A DNA stretch of 64,000 bases from Pedobacter cryoconitis (lineage in GTDB: Bacteria > Bacteroidota > Bacteroidia > Sphingobacteriales > Sphingobacteriaceae): contig NZ_JACHCC010000015.1 of assembly GCF_014207135.1 (NCBI RefSeq), positions 154,548-218,547 of the forward strand, read 5' to 3'. This document shows, piece after piece, positions 17,147 through 25,869 of this stretch. Both the position numbers and the translations under genes were made by a program. The number at the start of each line of letters is the position of its first letter. Position 1 is the stretch's first letter. The notes below the pieces were generated by a model. The model did no database searches, had not been told where the DNA came from, and saw only the letters and a program-made list of their open reading frames with translations.

Positions 17147-17770
17147 TTAAAGGAAGAGTATGGTCAGATAAGCCAGTCTTTTCCTGATAATTTTCAGTGC
17201 TGCGGTCAGTTGGTTTTTAACGGTTTGCATAGAGAGGTTCAGTTCTTCGGAGATTTCATCATTTGATTTTTCCTGTTTTCTGCTCATGGAAAAAATCAGG
17301 CCCATACGCTCTGGGAGCTCTGCGATAGCTTCATCTAATTCCTGGTGTATCTCTTTAATTGCCAGTTTGTTGTTTGCGTGGAGGGTAGAAGTATTCCCGA
17401 TCAGGGAAAGCAGGTCCTCCTGGTATTTTTCTCTGGTAATATTGGCTTTAAAATAATTGATAACCCGATATTTTACTGAGCCAAGGAGATAGGCAGTCAG
17501 CGATTCTTTAATTTCAAGGGTATCTCTTTTTTCCCATAGAGAGATAAAGATATCCTGAGTGATATCCTGTGCAATGTCTTCTATTCCAATACGTTTATAA
17601 GCTGAATCAAATACCTGCTCCCAATGTCTTTTGTAAATAATTTCCATGGCAGTTTGATCGCCTTGTTTTAAGGAAGTTATCAGATCCATACCAGTTAAAG
17701 TAGATTTCGTTTCTATACTTTTTTTTCCAAAGGTAGGCTCCGGATATTCTCTTAATGTTAAATCATCCAA
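17147..17770 (-). CDS. FecI-type ECF sigma factor (pair 1 locus)
   Basis: 207 aa from 17770; an in-frame ATG at 17689 (MDLITSLKQGDQ) gives 180 aa and resembles the usual family start more closely. Region 2 reads AQDITQDIFISLWEKRDTL, and region 4 includes ELPERMGLIFSMSRKQ with the helix-turn-helix NDEISEELNLSMQTVKNQL. The tail is hydrophobic (LAYLTILFL), as often seen in this Bacteroidota subgroup. It likely drives the downstream FecR-SusCD-phosphatase genes. Divergent from the Xaa-Pro peptidase. Confidence 0.92.
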   Translation of the reverse strand: MDDLTLREYPEPTFGKKSIETKSTLTGMDLITSLKQGDQTAMEIIYKRHWEQVFDSAYKRIGIEDIAQDITQDIFISLWEKRDTLEIKESLTAYLLGSVKYRVINYFKANITREKYQEDLLSLIGNTSTLHANNKLAIKEIHQELDEAIAELPERMGLIFSMSRKQEKSNDEISEELNLSMQTVKNQLTAALKIIRKRLAYLTILFL

Positions 17771-17824
17771 AAATCAGGCTTTATTTTTTCTGTTAGTCAA
17801 CGGATTCAAACTGGTTTTATTTAA

Positions 17825-17832
17825 TAAATTTG
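17825..17832 (+). promoter_or_regulatory. Candidate -7 box of the Xaa-Pro aminopeptidase gene
   Basis: TAAATTTG matches TAnnTTTG and lies 22 nt before ATG 17855. A short dyad TTCGT-CTAA-ACGAA (17835-17848) sits between it and the start codon, within the likely leader. No clear -33 TTG. Confidence 0.45.
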
Positions 17833-17854
17833 GGTTCGTCTAAACGAATTAAAT

Positions 17855-19219
17855 ATGTTTGCTAAAGAAGTCTACCAGAAAAGAAGAAATCAACTGAAAT
17901 CAGTGATTGGAGAAGGTATCATCCTTTTGCCGGGAAATGAAGAAAGCGGAATGAATTTCAGAGATAATACCTATCCCTTTCGTCAGGATAGTTGCTTTTT
18001 ATATTTCACAGGTATCAGCAGACCAGGTCTCTGTCTGGTGATCGATATCGATAACGATCAGGAAATCTTATTCGGGGATGAAGCTACTGTAGATGATATT
18101 GTATGGACAGGAGCACTGGAAACACTGACGCTCCAGGCTGAAAAAACCGGGGTTGCTTTTACCAGGAAAAAAGTGGAGGTTATCAATGCACTGGCAGGAA
18201 ACAGAACAGTTCATTTCCTACCTGTTTACCGCCCGGAAACCTCTTTAAAATTAATCAGCTGGGGACTGACCGGACAACCTTCAGTTGCGCTGATCAAAGC
18301 GATAGTTGCCCAACGTTCCGTAAAAAGTGAAGAAGAAGTAAAGGAAATAGAAAAAGCTGTCGGAATCAGTGTACTCATGCACCAGAAGGCTATGGAAATT
18401 GCCCGTCCGGGTATGACTGAAAATGCTGTTGCCGCACAATTACAAGCTGTAGCTACTGAGAATGGGGGATACCTGTCATTTCCAAGTATTCTGACTGTAA
18501 ACGGTGAGATCCTGCATAACCATCCGGGCAATACTATTTTGCAGAATGGCCAGATGGTTTTATGTGACGCTGGTGCAGAGAATAATATGCATTATGCCGG
18601 AGACCTGACCCGGACATTTCCGGTAGGACATTCATTTACAACTTTGCAGCAGGAAGTATATAGCATCGTATTGAATGCACAACAGAAAGCCATTGAAGCT
18701 CTAAAGCCTGGAGCTTTGTTTAAAGATATTCATTTACTGGCAGCCGAACATTTGGTGATCGGCCTTACTGATTTAGGACTGATGAAAGGAGACCCTAAAC
18801 AGGCGGTTGCTGAAGATGCCCATACTTTGTTCTTTCAATGTGGTTTAGGTCATATGATGGGGCTGGATGTACATGATATGGAAAACCTTGGAGAAGAATA
18901 TGTAGGTTATACAGATGAATTGAAAAAAAGTAAGGCTTTTGGATTAAAATCCCTTCGCCTGGGCAAAAAACTGGAACAGGATTTTGTAGTTACCGTAGAA
19001 CCAGGACTTTATTTTATCCCTGTATTAATTGATTCCTGGTCGGCAGAGAAAAAACATGCTGAGTTTATTAATTATGAAAAGGTAAAACAGTTCAGGGATT
19101 TCGGCGGAATAAGAATAGAAGATGATTTTCTGATTACCGCAGCGGGAAGCCGTTTGTTAGGCCCCCCACTGGCGAAAACCATTGAAGAAATACATGCTAT
19201 CCGATCGGGGTTAAAATAG
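17855..19219 (+). CDS. Xaa-Pro aminopeptidase (M24B)
   Basis: 454 aa. The N-terminal creatinase-like domain contains the aminopeptidase P pattern NFRDNTYPFRQDSCFLYFTG. The C-terminal pita-bread domain keeps the dinuclear metal ligands: Asp in LCDAGAE and GDLTRTF, His in GLGHMMGLDVHD, Glu in TVEPGLYF and in GGIRIEDD. It removes an N-terminal residue ahead of proline. There is no signal peptide, so it is cytosolic and probably takes part in peptide turnover. Its 3' end overlaps the convergent GH97 gene by 23 nt. Confidence 0.93.
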   Translation: MFAKEVYQKRRNQLKSVIGEGIILLPGNEESGMNFRDNTYPFRQDSCFLYFTGISRPGLCLVIDIDNDQEILFGDEATVDDIVWTGALETLTLQAEKTGVAFTRKKVEVINALAGNRTVHFLPVYRPETSLKLISWGLTGQPSVALIKAIVAQRSVKSEEEVKEIEKAVGISVLMHQKAMEIARPGMTENAVAAQLQAVATENGGYLSFPSILTVNGEILHNHPGNTILQNGQMVLCDAGAENNMHYAGDLTRTFPVGHSFTTLQQEVYSIVLNAQQKAIEALKPGALFKDIHLLAAEHLVIGLTDLGLMKGDPKQAVAEDAHTLFFQCGLGHMMGLDVHDMENLGEEYVGYTDELKKSKAFGLKSLRLGKKLEQDFVVTVEPGLYFIPVLIDSWSAEKKHAEFINYEKVKQFRDFGGIRIEDDFLITAAGSRLLGPPLAKTIEEIHAIRSGLK

Positions 19220-21170
19220 CAGTAAACCCACCTCCGGCAGCCATATCAATATGGAGGTTCTCCCCTTTGGAGATCTCCTTATTGATTATCTGATAGTCTG
19301 CGGCATGTTTATCCACATTGATACCATCTTTCAGGATGTCTATCTTATATTTTTTACCTTCCAGAAAAGTCAAAGGGATATCAAAACTTCTGGCATCCCA
19401 GTTGGTCATCCCGCCTATATACCAGTTATTCCCATTCTTGCGCGCGACCACTGCGTAAGCTGCAATTTTACCTTCCAGGGCGATTGTTTTATCCCATGTG
19501 GTCGGAAAACGGGCAATATAATGGGTGTACACCGGTTCTCTTAAGTAATTCGAAGGATTATCACATAACATTTGAAGAGGACTATCATAAATAACGTACA
19601 TGGAGGCCTGATGTGCTCTTGTCCCTCTGCTCATCGGAGAGGTCATACTGATATGAAATTCATCTTTATTGCTATTTAACATAGCTCCGGGAGTATAATC
19701 CATAGGTCCGGCAACCATCCTTGTAAATGGAAGGGTTGTATTGTGTACCGGCGTAATCGTTTCTTCCCATTTGTTATTTTCCATTCCTCTTACACCTTCA
19801 AAGTTCAGGACATTAGGATATTCACGGTTTAATCCTACAGGTTTATAAGCTCCATGTAAATCCAGAAGCAGTTTTCTTTTGGCCGTGGCCTGAGCGGCCC
19901 TTTCGTAAAAGTTGACCATATACTGATCGGCCCGGGCCATAAAATCTACTTTTATTCCTTTTACTCCCCATCTGACATATTGATCCAGGATAGCATCCAT
20001 TTGCTGATCCAGAGGTTTCCATAAGGCCCATAAGATGACACCTACATTTTTAGCGGCGGCATATTTGACCAGCCCTTCTATGTCAAGCTGAGGGTTTGGT
20101 GCAAGGAGATCTGTGGTACTGCGTGACCATCCTTCGTCCAGTATAATATATTCCAGACCATATGCTGAAGCAAAATCTACGTAATACTTATAGGTATCTG
20201 TATTAATGCCCGATTTGAAATTAACACCGTATATGTTATTGTCATTCCACCAGTCCCAGGAAACTTTACCTGGTTTGATCCAGGCTGTGTTTTTTAAAAT
20301 ATTAGGACTGGATAGCTTGTAAACCATTTCATTTTCAAGTAGCCCTTTATCATCCGGACTGATAATTACCGTTCTCCATGGAAATGTCCTGTTTCCCGAG
20401 GTTTTTGCATGGTAATCAGCCTTTTTAACAATAAGCTCTGCCCGGTCTGAGTTTTCTTTGCGTTTTGATTCCAGGATAACTTTGGGAAAGCGGCCTGTAA
20501 GGGTATTACCATTTGTACCAAATAGAAAGAGGTTTGGATAATCATGCAGGTCGGATTCTGTGATCACCATTTTGGTACCTGCAGGGCTCGCGACATAGAG
20601 AGGCAGATAACCGTACTTTTCTGCAGGAATATCCGCCAGGTTCATAGACTGAAAGTCGGCTTCATAGTGGGATTGCAGTTCTGGGTTATCTTCTTTGGGA
20701 AGATAAATCCGGCAGTTTTCATTGAAGTTGAATACGACCTCTTCAAAATTGACTTCAATGGGCTGGGGGCCCATTTCAGTGACAAAGCGATAGGCCACGC
20801 CATCGTTATAAGCCCGGTACTCTATAGTATATCCACCTTTCATCACCAGTTTAAGTTCATTGTATACCTCGGGGATGACTTTATTGCGGACAGGTATAAT
20901 TGCTGTGATATTCTGGTTAACAGATTTGGTTATTGTTTTAGATACATGGGGTACGATTCCGGGATTCCGGCCGTCTTTCAGGATCATACTCATCGCACTG
21001 GGATTGATCAGGATTTCCTGATCTTTAATGACCGACCAGGTGATACTTTTAGCTACAGAGACTTTGATTGTGATTTTCTTATCTGGAGAGGAAAGAAGAT
21101 AATCTTTTGCGAAGGCAGCTGTATGGATCAGTAAGGTGAAGCATAAAATCTGAATAATTTTTGTCATCAT
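19197..21170 (-). CDS. GH97 glycoside hydrolase (alpha-glucosidase/alpha-galactosidase)
   Basis: 657 aa with a signal peptide to about residue 21 (HTAAFA). It has the GH97 three-part layout: an N-terminal beta-supersandwich (NDGVAYRF), a (beta/alpha)8 barrel (WDWWNDNNIYGVN, ILDEGWS) and a C-terminal beta domain. GIKVDFMARADQ near residue 405-416 carries an Asp at the site where retaining GH97 members have the nucleophile, and FEGVRGMENNKW holds conserved glutamates. From memory of the family, the Asp points to the retaining, alpha-galactosidase-like branch rather than inverting SusB; that needs an alignment. Probably periplasmic. The start may be 21170 or the next Met at 21167. Confidence 0.9.
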   Translation of the reverse strand: MMTKIIQILCFTLLIHTAAFAKDYLLSSPDKKITIKVSVAKSITWSVIKDQEILINPSAMSMILKDGRNPGIVPHVSKTITKSVNQNITAIIPVRNKVIPEVYNELKLVMKGGYTIEYRAYNDGVAYRFVTEMGPQPIEVNFEEVVFNFNENCRIYLPKEDNPELQSHYEADFQSMNLADIPAEKYGYLPLYVASPAGTKMVITESDLHDYPNLFLFGTNGNTLTGRFPKVILESKRKENSDRAELIVKKADYHAKTSGNRTFPWRTVIISPDDKGLLENEMVYKLSSPNILKNTAWIKPGKVSWDWWNDNNIYGVNFKSGINTDTYKYYVDFASAYGLEYIILDEGWSRSTTDLLAPNPQLDIEGLVKYAAAKNVGVILWALWKPLDQQMDAILDQYVRWGVKGIKVDFMARADQYMVNFYERAAQATAKRKLLLDLHGAYKPVGLNREYPNVLNFEGVRGMENNKWEETITPVHNTTLPFTRMVAGPMDYTPGAMLNSNKDEFHISMTSPMSRGTRAHQASMYVIYDSPLQMLCDNPSNYLREPVYTHYIARFPTTWDKTIALEGKIAAYAVVARKNGNNWYIGGMTNWDARSFDIPLTFLEGKKYKIDILKDGINVDKHAADYQIINKEISKGENLHIDMAAGGGFTAILTPIG

Positions 21171-21452
21171 AATGGATTTGTTAAGAAGCGTTAAGTCTTT
21201 GTATTGCTAAATCATATTAACTTATCTTGTTGATAGTTAGCTAAATATAGTTATTTATCGGACCTGTGCAAATATTAGAGTTACTCACGAAAGCTGGTGA
21301 AAATATGTTGATAAGTTCTTTTATGTAAAAGATCCTCAGGGTATTGTGATGTTCAAAACTATCTGTTAACTTAGATTAGCTTAATCGTTTTATCAATTTA
21401 AATGAATGAGCGATAAATAACCAAATTATAAACATCTACCAAATCAATTTGT

Positions 21453-22409
21453 ATGAACACAAAATTCAATGCAATCTTAAAAAAGACTGCAATCACTTCG
21501 GCGAGTCTTCTTGTTTTACTGGCATCGGCCTGTAAAAAAGACCAGCCGGCTAGTTCCAACCTGAATACATCTTCATCTACTAACACGGCAGTTAATGCTG
21601 TCGGACAAAGCGGGCCTATTGGCGTTTGTTATGTAGAAGTCAACAGTAATGACCTCAGAAATGTGGCGAAATACACTTTGACGAATGGCAAGCCATTATT
21701 TGATTACGGGATTATATTTGCAGCGAATATCAATTACAATACAACCACCCAGAAAGCAGAACTCTTTTTCAATACTCAGGTTACCAATGTGCTGACGAAT
21801 AGAAATACTTATGTTAAACCTCTTCAGGACAAAGGAATTAAAGTATTACTTTCCATCTTAGGTAATCACCAGGGAGCAGGTTTTGCCAATTTCCCTAGTC
21901 AGGCAGCAGCACAGGCTTTTGCACAACAGCTAAGTGATGCTGTAACGACTTATGGACTGGACGGAATCGATTTTGATGATGAGTATGCAGAGTATGGTAA
22001 TAATGGAACAGGACAGCCAAACTCGAGCTCTTTTGTATATCTGGTTACTGCACTTCGTCAGTTAATGCCTAACAAGATTATATCATTCTATAATATCGGG
22101 CCATCAGCATCTAATTTGTCATATAATGGCGTAACTGTAGGTTCTAAAGTAAATTATAGCTGGAACCCATATTATGGTACTTATTCTGCGCCTAGTATTC
22201 CAGGTTTAACTAAAAGCCAGTTAGGCCCTGCAGCTACTGATGTAACTGCAACCAGTGTTTCAACTGCTACTACAAATGCCACTAAAACTGTCAAAGATGG
22301 TTATGGTGTTTATTTATATTATAATCTGACAAGTTCAGATATACATACTTACTTATCAAGTATATCAAAAGCACTTTATGGTGGTTTAGCAACAACCTAT
22401 ACCCCATAG
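21453..22409 (+). CDS. GH18 endo-beta-N-acetylglucosaminidase, Endo H/F1-like lipoprotein
   Basis: 318 aa with a lipobox (LLASA before C27), so lipid-anchored. The GH18 catalytic motif DxxDxDxE is DGIDFDDE at residues 170-177, with E177 the acid. The run around it (DDEYAEYGNNGTGQPN...) and NIGPSASNLSYNGV and NPYYGTY closely match what I remember of Streptomyces Endo H and Elizabethkingia Endo F1. These cut between the two core GlcNAc residues of high-mannose and hybrid N-glycans. Placed between a divergent GH97 gene and a SusCD pair, and with a GH92 mannosidase further on, it suggests host or fungal glycoprotein foraging. A strong terminator follows at once, so it is a single-gene unit. Confidence 0.93.
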   Translation: MNTKFNAILKKTAITSASLLVLLASACKKDQPASSNLNTSSSTNTAVNAVGQSGPIGVCYVEVNSNDLRNVAKYTLTNGKPLFDYGIIFAANINYNTTTQKAELFFNTQVTNVLTNRNTYVKPLQDKGIKVLLSILGNHQGAGFANFPSQAAAQAFAQQLSDAVTTYGLDGIDFDDEYAEYGNNGTGQPNSSSFVYLVTALRQLMPNKIISFYNIGPSASNLSYNGVTVGSKVNYSWNPYYGTYSAPSIPGLTKSQLGPAATDVTATSVSTATTNATKTVKDGYGVYLYYNLTSSDIHTYLSSISKALYGGLATTYTP

Positions 22410-22438
22410 TATATTAATAATATACACACACCAATTCG

Positions 22439-22467
22439 AAGAGGGGCGCTTTATGCGCCCCTCTTTT
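22439..22467 (+). terminator. Intrinsic terminator after the Endo H-like gene
   Basis: An 11-bp perfect stem, AAGAGGGGCGC (22439-22449) with its complement at 22455-22465, a 5-nt TTTAT loop and a short T-run. GC-rich and convincing. Confidence 0.9.
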
Positions 22468-22485
22468 GTTGATAAACATTCAGGA

Positions 22486-22495
22486 CAAACGTTTG
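22486..22495. promoter_or_regulatory. LacI-type operator palindrome, copy 1
   Basis: CAAACGTTTG is a perfect 10-bp palindrome with the central CG typical of LacI-family operators. An identical copy lies 183 bp downstream, and both precede the SusC gene starting at 22779. Confidence 0.6.
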
Positions 22496-22654
22496 ATTTG
22501 CCTATTCAGGGCTTTCCCCTGATTCTATGAAGTGTCTTTTTATGACTCAGTTAATTTAATTCAGGAACTGAATCAATTTTTTATTAATAATAGTTTGCTC
22601 ATATTCCTGTTACATCTGAGATTCTGGTCTCCATATAGTTTTCCGACTATAATT

Positions 22655-22664
22655 AAACCGGTTT
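22655..22664. promoter_or_regulatory. CG-centred palindrome AAACCGGTTT
   Basis: A perfect 10-bp palindrome of LacI-operator character, 4 bp from the second CAAACGTTTG copy. Their closeness suggests a composite or double operator. Confidence 0.45.
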
Positions 22665-22668
22665 TAAT

Positions 22669-22678
22669 CAAACGTTTG
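22669..22678. promoter_or_regulatory. LacI-type operator palindrome, copy 2
   Basis: A second CAAACGTTTG, 101 bp ahead of the SusC start codon. No LacI-family gene lies in this window, so the regulator would be encoded elsewhere. Confidence 0.6.
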
Positions 22679-22778
22679 CGCAATTTTTGAACACCAAAGC
22701 GGGAATGTTATCAAATGGTAATCCTTAATTTCCAATAGATTACAAACCAACTTAACCTAACCAGAAAGGACCGATTTG

Positions 22779-25700
22779 ATGAAACAAACCAATTACTCTA
22801 TGCAAGCGTATGCCTGTAAATTTTTGAAATTTATATGGTGTCCATTAATCTTAATCCTGTTGATAACAGGTTCAGTTCATGCACAAACACAAAGGATTAC
22901 AGTTACCGGAACAGTGACCGATCAGGAAACAGGTGAAACCATTATAGGAGCATCGGTCAAAGTGAAAGGAACTTCCGCAGGTGCTTCAACCGATAACAAA
23001 GGAAAATTCTCTATCAATGCACCTTCCGATGGAGTACTGTCAATCGCTTATGTTGGCTATGGATCTATTGAAGTTCCAATTAATGCTAAAACGATTATTA
23101 ACATCAAAATCAAACCTGACAATCAAGGGCTGGATGAAGTTGTGGTAGTTGGTTATGGTACTACACGGAAAAAGGATCTGACCGGTTCGGTAGCTTCTAT
23201 CAAGAAGGAAGCTATTAAAGACGTTCCGATTACACGTGTTGATCAGATGATCCAGGGAAAGGCTGCGGGCGTACAGGTTACTGCTGTAGATGGTTCTCCA
23301 GGTACAGGAAGTACAATCAGGATCAGGGGTGGAAACTCCATCAATGCGAGTAATGAGCCTTTATACGTCATAGATGGTCTGATCGGGGGAGGAGATTTAA
23401 ATCTGATCAATCCGCAGGATATAGAATCTATGGAGATCTTAAAGGATGCTTCTTCGACAGCTATTTATGGGGCCCGGGGAGCAAACGGGGTAATTCTGAT
23501 TACCACTAAACACGGCGCGAGCGGAACAGATAATATCAATTTTAATGTTTACTCGGGCTGGCAGCAGGTCCCGAAATTTATTCCGATGCTGAATGCCACT
23601 CAATATGCACAGCTGGCTAATGAAAGTTCATTGGATAATGGCGGGGCGGTACTCTATCCCGACCCACAGTCTTTAGGTAAAGGCACCGACTGGCAAAGAG
23701 CTATTTCAAGAGTTGCGCCTATTCAGAATTATACTTTGAGTGCCTCGGGTGGAAAGGATACTTATCATTATTTTCTGTCTGGTAATTATATCAATCAGGA
23801 TGGGGTAATTATCAACTCTGGATTTAAACGTTACCAGGTAAGGGCTAACCTGGATAAGAATGTGAAAGAAAATGTGAAAATCACGGCTGCCTTTAATATC
23901 GGCCGTGCCGAAACTAAAAACAGTACGGTTTCTTTAGGCGGACAGGACTATGGTTCATCGGCTCTGGCTTATAGTCCGGCAGCCACGATCTATAATGCAG
24001 ATGGATCTTTTAACAGTAAAAAGCCAAATGATAACCAGGTCTATGATAATCCGGTTGCACAGGGGACATTACCGTTAAACCAGACTACAACTACCAACAT
24101 TATTGGTAATCTGGGTGCAGAATGGACATTGATCAAAGGGCTTACACTGAAATCTACTTTTGGGGCTGAACTTAATTTCGTTAAGAATAATATATACAAT
24201 CCGTCTACCCTGCCAACCCGTACCAATGCAAATTCTGGTGGTTCGGCACAGGTAAATACAAGAGATATCTTAACCTGGCAAAATGAAAATACACTGAGTT
24301 ATGATAAACAGATAGGTCAGGACCATCATATCAGTGCAGTGGGTGGTGTAACCTTTCAGACTTCGAGTAATGAGTATTTAAATGCACAGGGAGACAGATA
24401 TGCTACAGATCTTTATCAGTATAATAATCTGGGGGCCACTGCACAGAGTACTTTTGGAATCGGATCTGATTATTCTAAATACTCTATTTTTTCTTTGCTG
24501 GCACGGATAAATTATGCTTATAAAGATAAATATCTGGTGACGCTGACCGCGAGACAGGATCAGTCCTCACGTTTTGCGGAGAATAATAAATCGGCTTTGT
24601 TTCCTGCGGTTGCTTTGGCCTGGAAGGCCTCTAATGAATCCTTTATCAAAGACCTGAATGTATTTGACAACCTAAAATTAAGGGGAAGTTTTGGTTATAA
24701 CGGGAACCAGGGGATTGATCCTTACAAATCTCTTGCTTCTTTATCCAATCAAAGCGGTTACCTGATTGGCGGACAGAAAATATTAGGTTATGTAGGAGAC
24801 AGGATTGCCAATCCAAACCTAAAGTGGGAAACAACAAGACAACTGGATCTGGGCCTGGAGGCCGGGATCTTAAAAGGCAGGGTTAATATCGAGATCGATT
24901 ATTATGATAAACGGACCAAAGACTTGTTACTGGATCAGCAATTACCCTTACAAACAGGGTTTGTCAGTAGGTTAACCAATATTGGAATGGTTGGAAACAA
25001 GGGGATAGAGATTCTGATTAATACTGTCAATATCACGACTAAGGATTTTCAATGGGAGACCAACTTTAATGTATCGCGGAACAAAAGTAAAGTACTTGAC
25101 TTAGGCGGAGTAGACCGCTTTAGTGTAAAGAATATTTATTTTGGAGGAAACAGTTCAATCAGTCAGTTACAGGTAGGGCAGCCGGTAGGGACCTTCTGGG
25201 GGGCTACTTATTATGGTACGCAAAAAACAGCTCAGGTACCTGCGGGAGCAGTTAATCCGAATTCAACTCCAAGACTTGGTGATCCGTTATATGTAGACAA
25301 AAATGGAGACGGCAAATTCGGAGATGAGGATTTTGGCGTCATCGGTGATTCGAGCCCTAAGTTTTACGGAGGAATCGGAAATAATTTCACTTACAAACAA
25401 TTCTCTCTGAATATCTATCTGCAGGGATCTTATGGAAACAAGGTGATGAATGTCGGGGATGCTTTCTACAATACAGGTGATCCCTTAACTAACCAGTTTG
25501 CGACTATTGCAGACAGATGGACACCTTCGAATCCAACTTCGGATGTTCCGCGTGTGAATTCCAGGAACTATATTCCTTCCTCGCGATGGGTGTATAATGG
25601 TTCTTTTCTCCGCCTGAAGTCGATCAATTTAGGTTATACATTTACAGGGGCACAACTCCATGCGCACTGGATTAATAAGCTGAACATTTATGCAACTGCA

Positions 25701-25844
25701 ACTAACTTATTCCTGATTACCAAGTATCCATATTATGATCCTGAAACAAGTGCGGACGGGACAAATTCTGTATTGCGTGGTTTTGATAATACAAATTATC
25801 CGCAGAACAGAACTTTTGCTTTCGGTATCAATTTAACGCTGTAA
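22779..25844 (+). CDS. SusC-type TonB-dependent transporter (pair 2)
   Basis: 1021 aa from ATG 22779; the TTG just before it is not needed. No STN domain: after the signal peptide (ends near VHAQ, about residue 37) the protein goes directly to the carboxypeptidase-like domain (VTGTVTDQETGETIIGASVKVKG), then LDEVVVVGYGTT, the plug (IRIRGGNSINASNEPLYVIDG) and barrel, ending TFAFGINLTL. Lacking STN, it is not expected to be FecR-controlled; the LacI-type palindromes upstream are the likely switch, which points to carbohydrate as ligand. SusD follows 25 nt later. Confidence 0.94.
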   Translation: MKQTNYSMQAYACKFLKFIWCPLILILLITGSVHAQTQRITVTGTVTDQETGETIIGASVKVKGTSAGASTDNKGKFSINAPSDGVLSIAYVGYGSIEVPINAKTIINIKIKPDNQGLDEVVVVGYGTTRKKDLTGSVASIKKEAIKDVPITRVDQMIQGKAAGVQVTAVDGSPGTGSTIRIRGGNSINASNEPLYVIDGLIGGGDLNLINPQDIESMEILKDASSTAIYGARGANGVILITTKHGASGTDNINFNVYSGWQQVPKFIPMLNATQYAQLANESSLDNGGAVLYPDPQSLGKGTDWQRAISRVAPIQNYTLSASGGKDTYHYFLSGNYINQDGVIINSGFKRYQVRANLDKNVKENVKITAAFNIGRAETKNSTVSLGGQDYGSSALAYSPAATIYNADGSFNSKKPNDNQVYDNPVAQGTLPLNQTTTTNIIGNLGAEWTLIKGLTLKSTFGAELNFVKNNIYNPSTLPTRTNANSGGSAQVNTRDILTWQNENTLSYDKQIGQDHHISAVGGVTFQTSSNEYLNAQGDRYATDLYQYNNLGATAQSTFGIGSDYSKYSIFSLLARINYAYKDKYLVTLTARQDQSSRFAENNKSALFPAVALAWKASNESFIKDLNVFDNLKLRGSFGYNGNQGIDPYKSLASLSNQSGYLIGGQKILGYVGDRIANPNLKWETTRQLDLGLEAGILKGRVNIEIDYYDKRTKDLLLDQQLPLQTGFVSRLTNIGMVGNKGIEILINTVNITTKDFQWETNFNVSRNKSKVLDLGGVDRFSVKNIYFGGNSSISQLQVGQPVGTFWGATYYGTQKTAQVPAGAVNPNSTPRLGDPLYVDKNGDGKFGDEDFGVIGDSSPKFYGGIGNNFTYKQFSLNIYLQGSYGNKVMNVGDAFYNTGDPLTNQFATIADRWTPSNPTSDVPRVNSRNYIPSSRWVYNGSFLRLKSINLGYTFTGAQLHAHWINKLNIYATATNLFLITKYPYYDPETSADGTNSVLRGFDNTNYPQNRTFAFGINLTL

Positions 25845-25869
25845 TCCATTAACAAAAACATTTAGTATC

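Larger units (their letters stand above)
22468..22778. other. Regulatory leader region ahead of SusCD pair 2
   Basis: About 310 bp without a gene. Besides the three palindromes annotated separately, it holds a 6-bp hairpin ATTCAG-GAA-CTGAAT (22559-22573) followed by a T-run (22577-22582). This could be a weak attenuator. I found no perfect TAnnTTTG box; AATAGTTTG near 22588-22596 is the nearest and does not fit. Confidence 0.5.

Noticed and set aside
22776..22778. TTG start for SusC pair 2
   Set aside because: ATG follows immediately at 22779 and gives the normal start.
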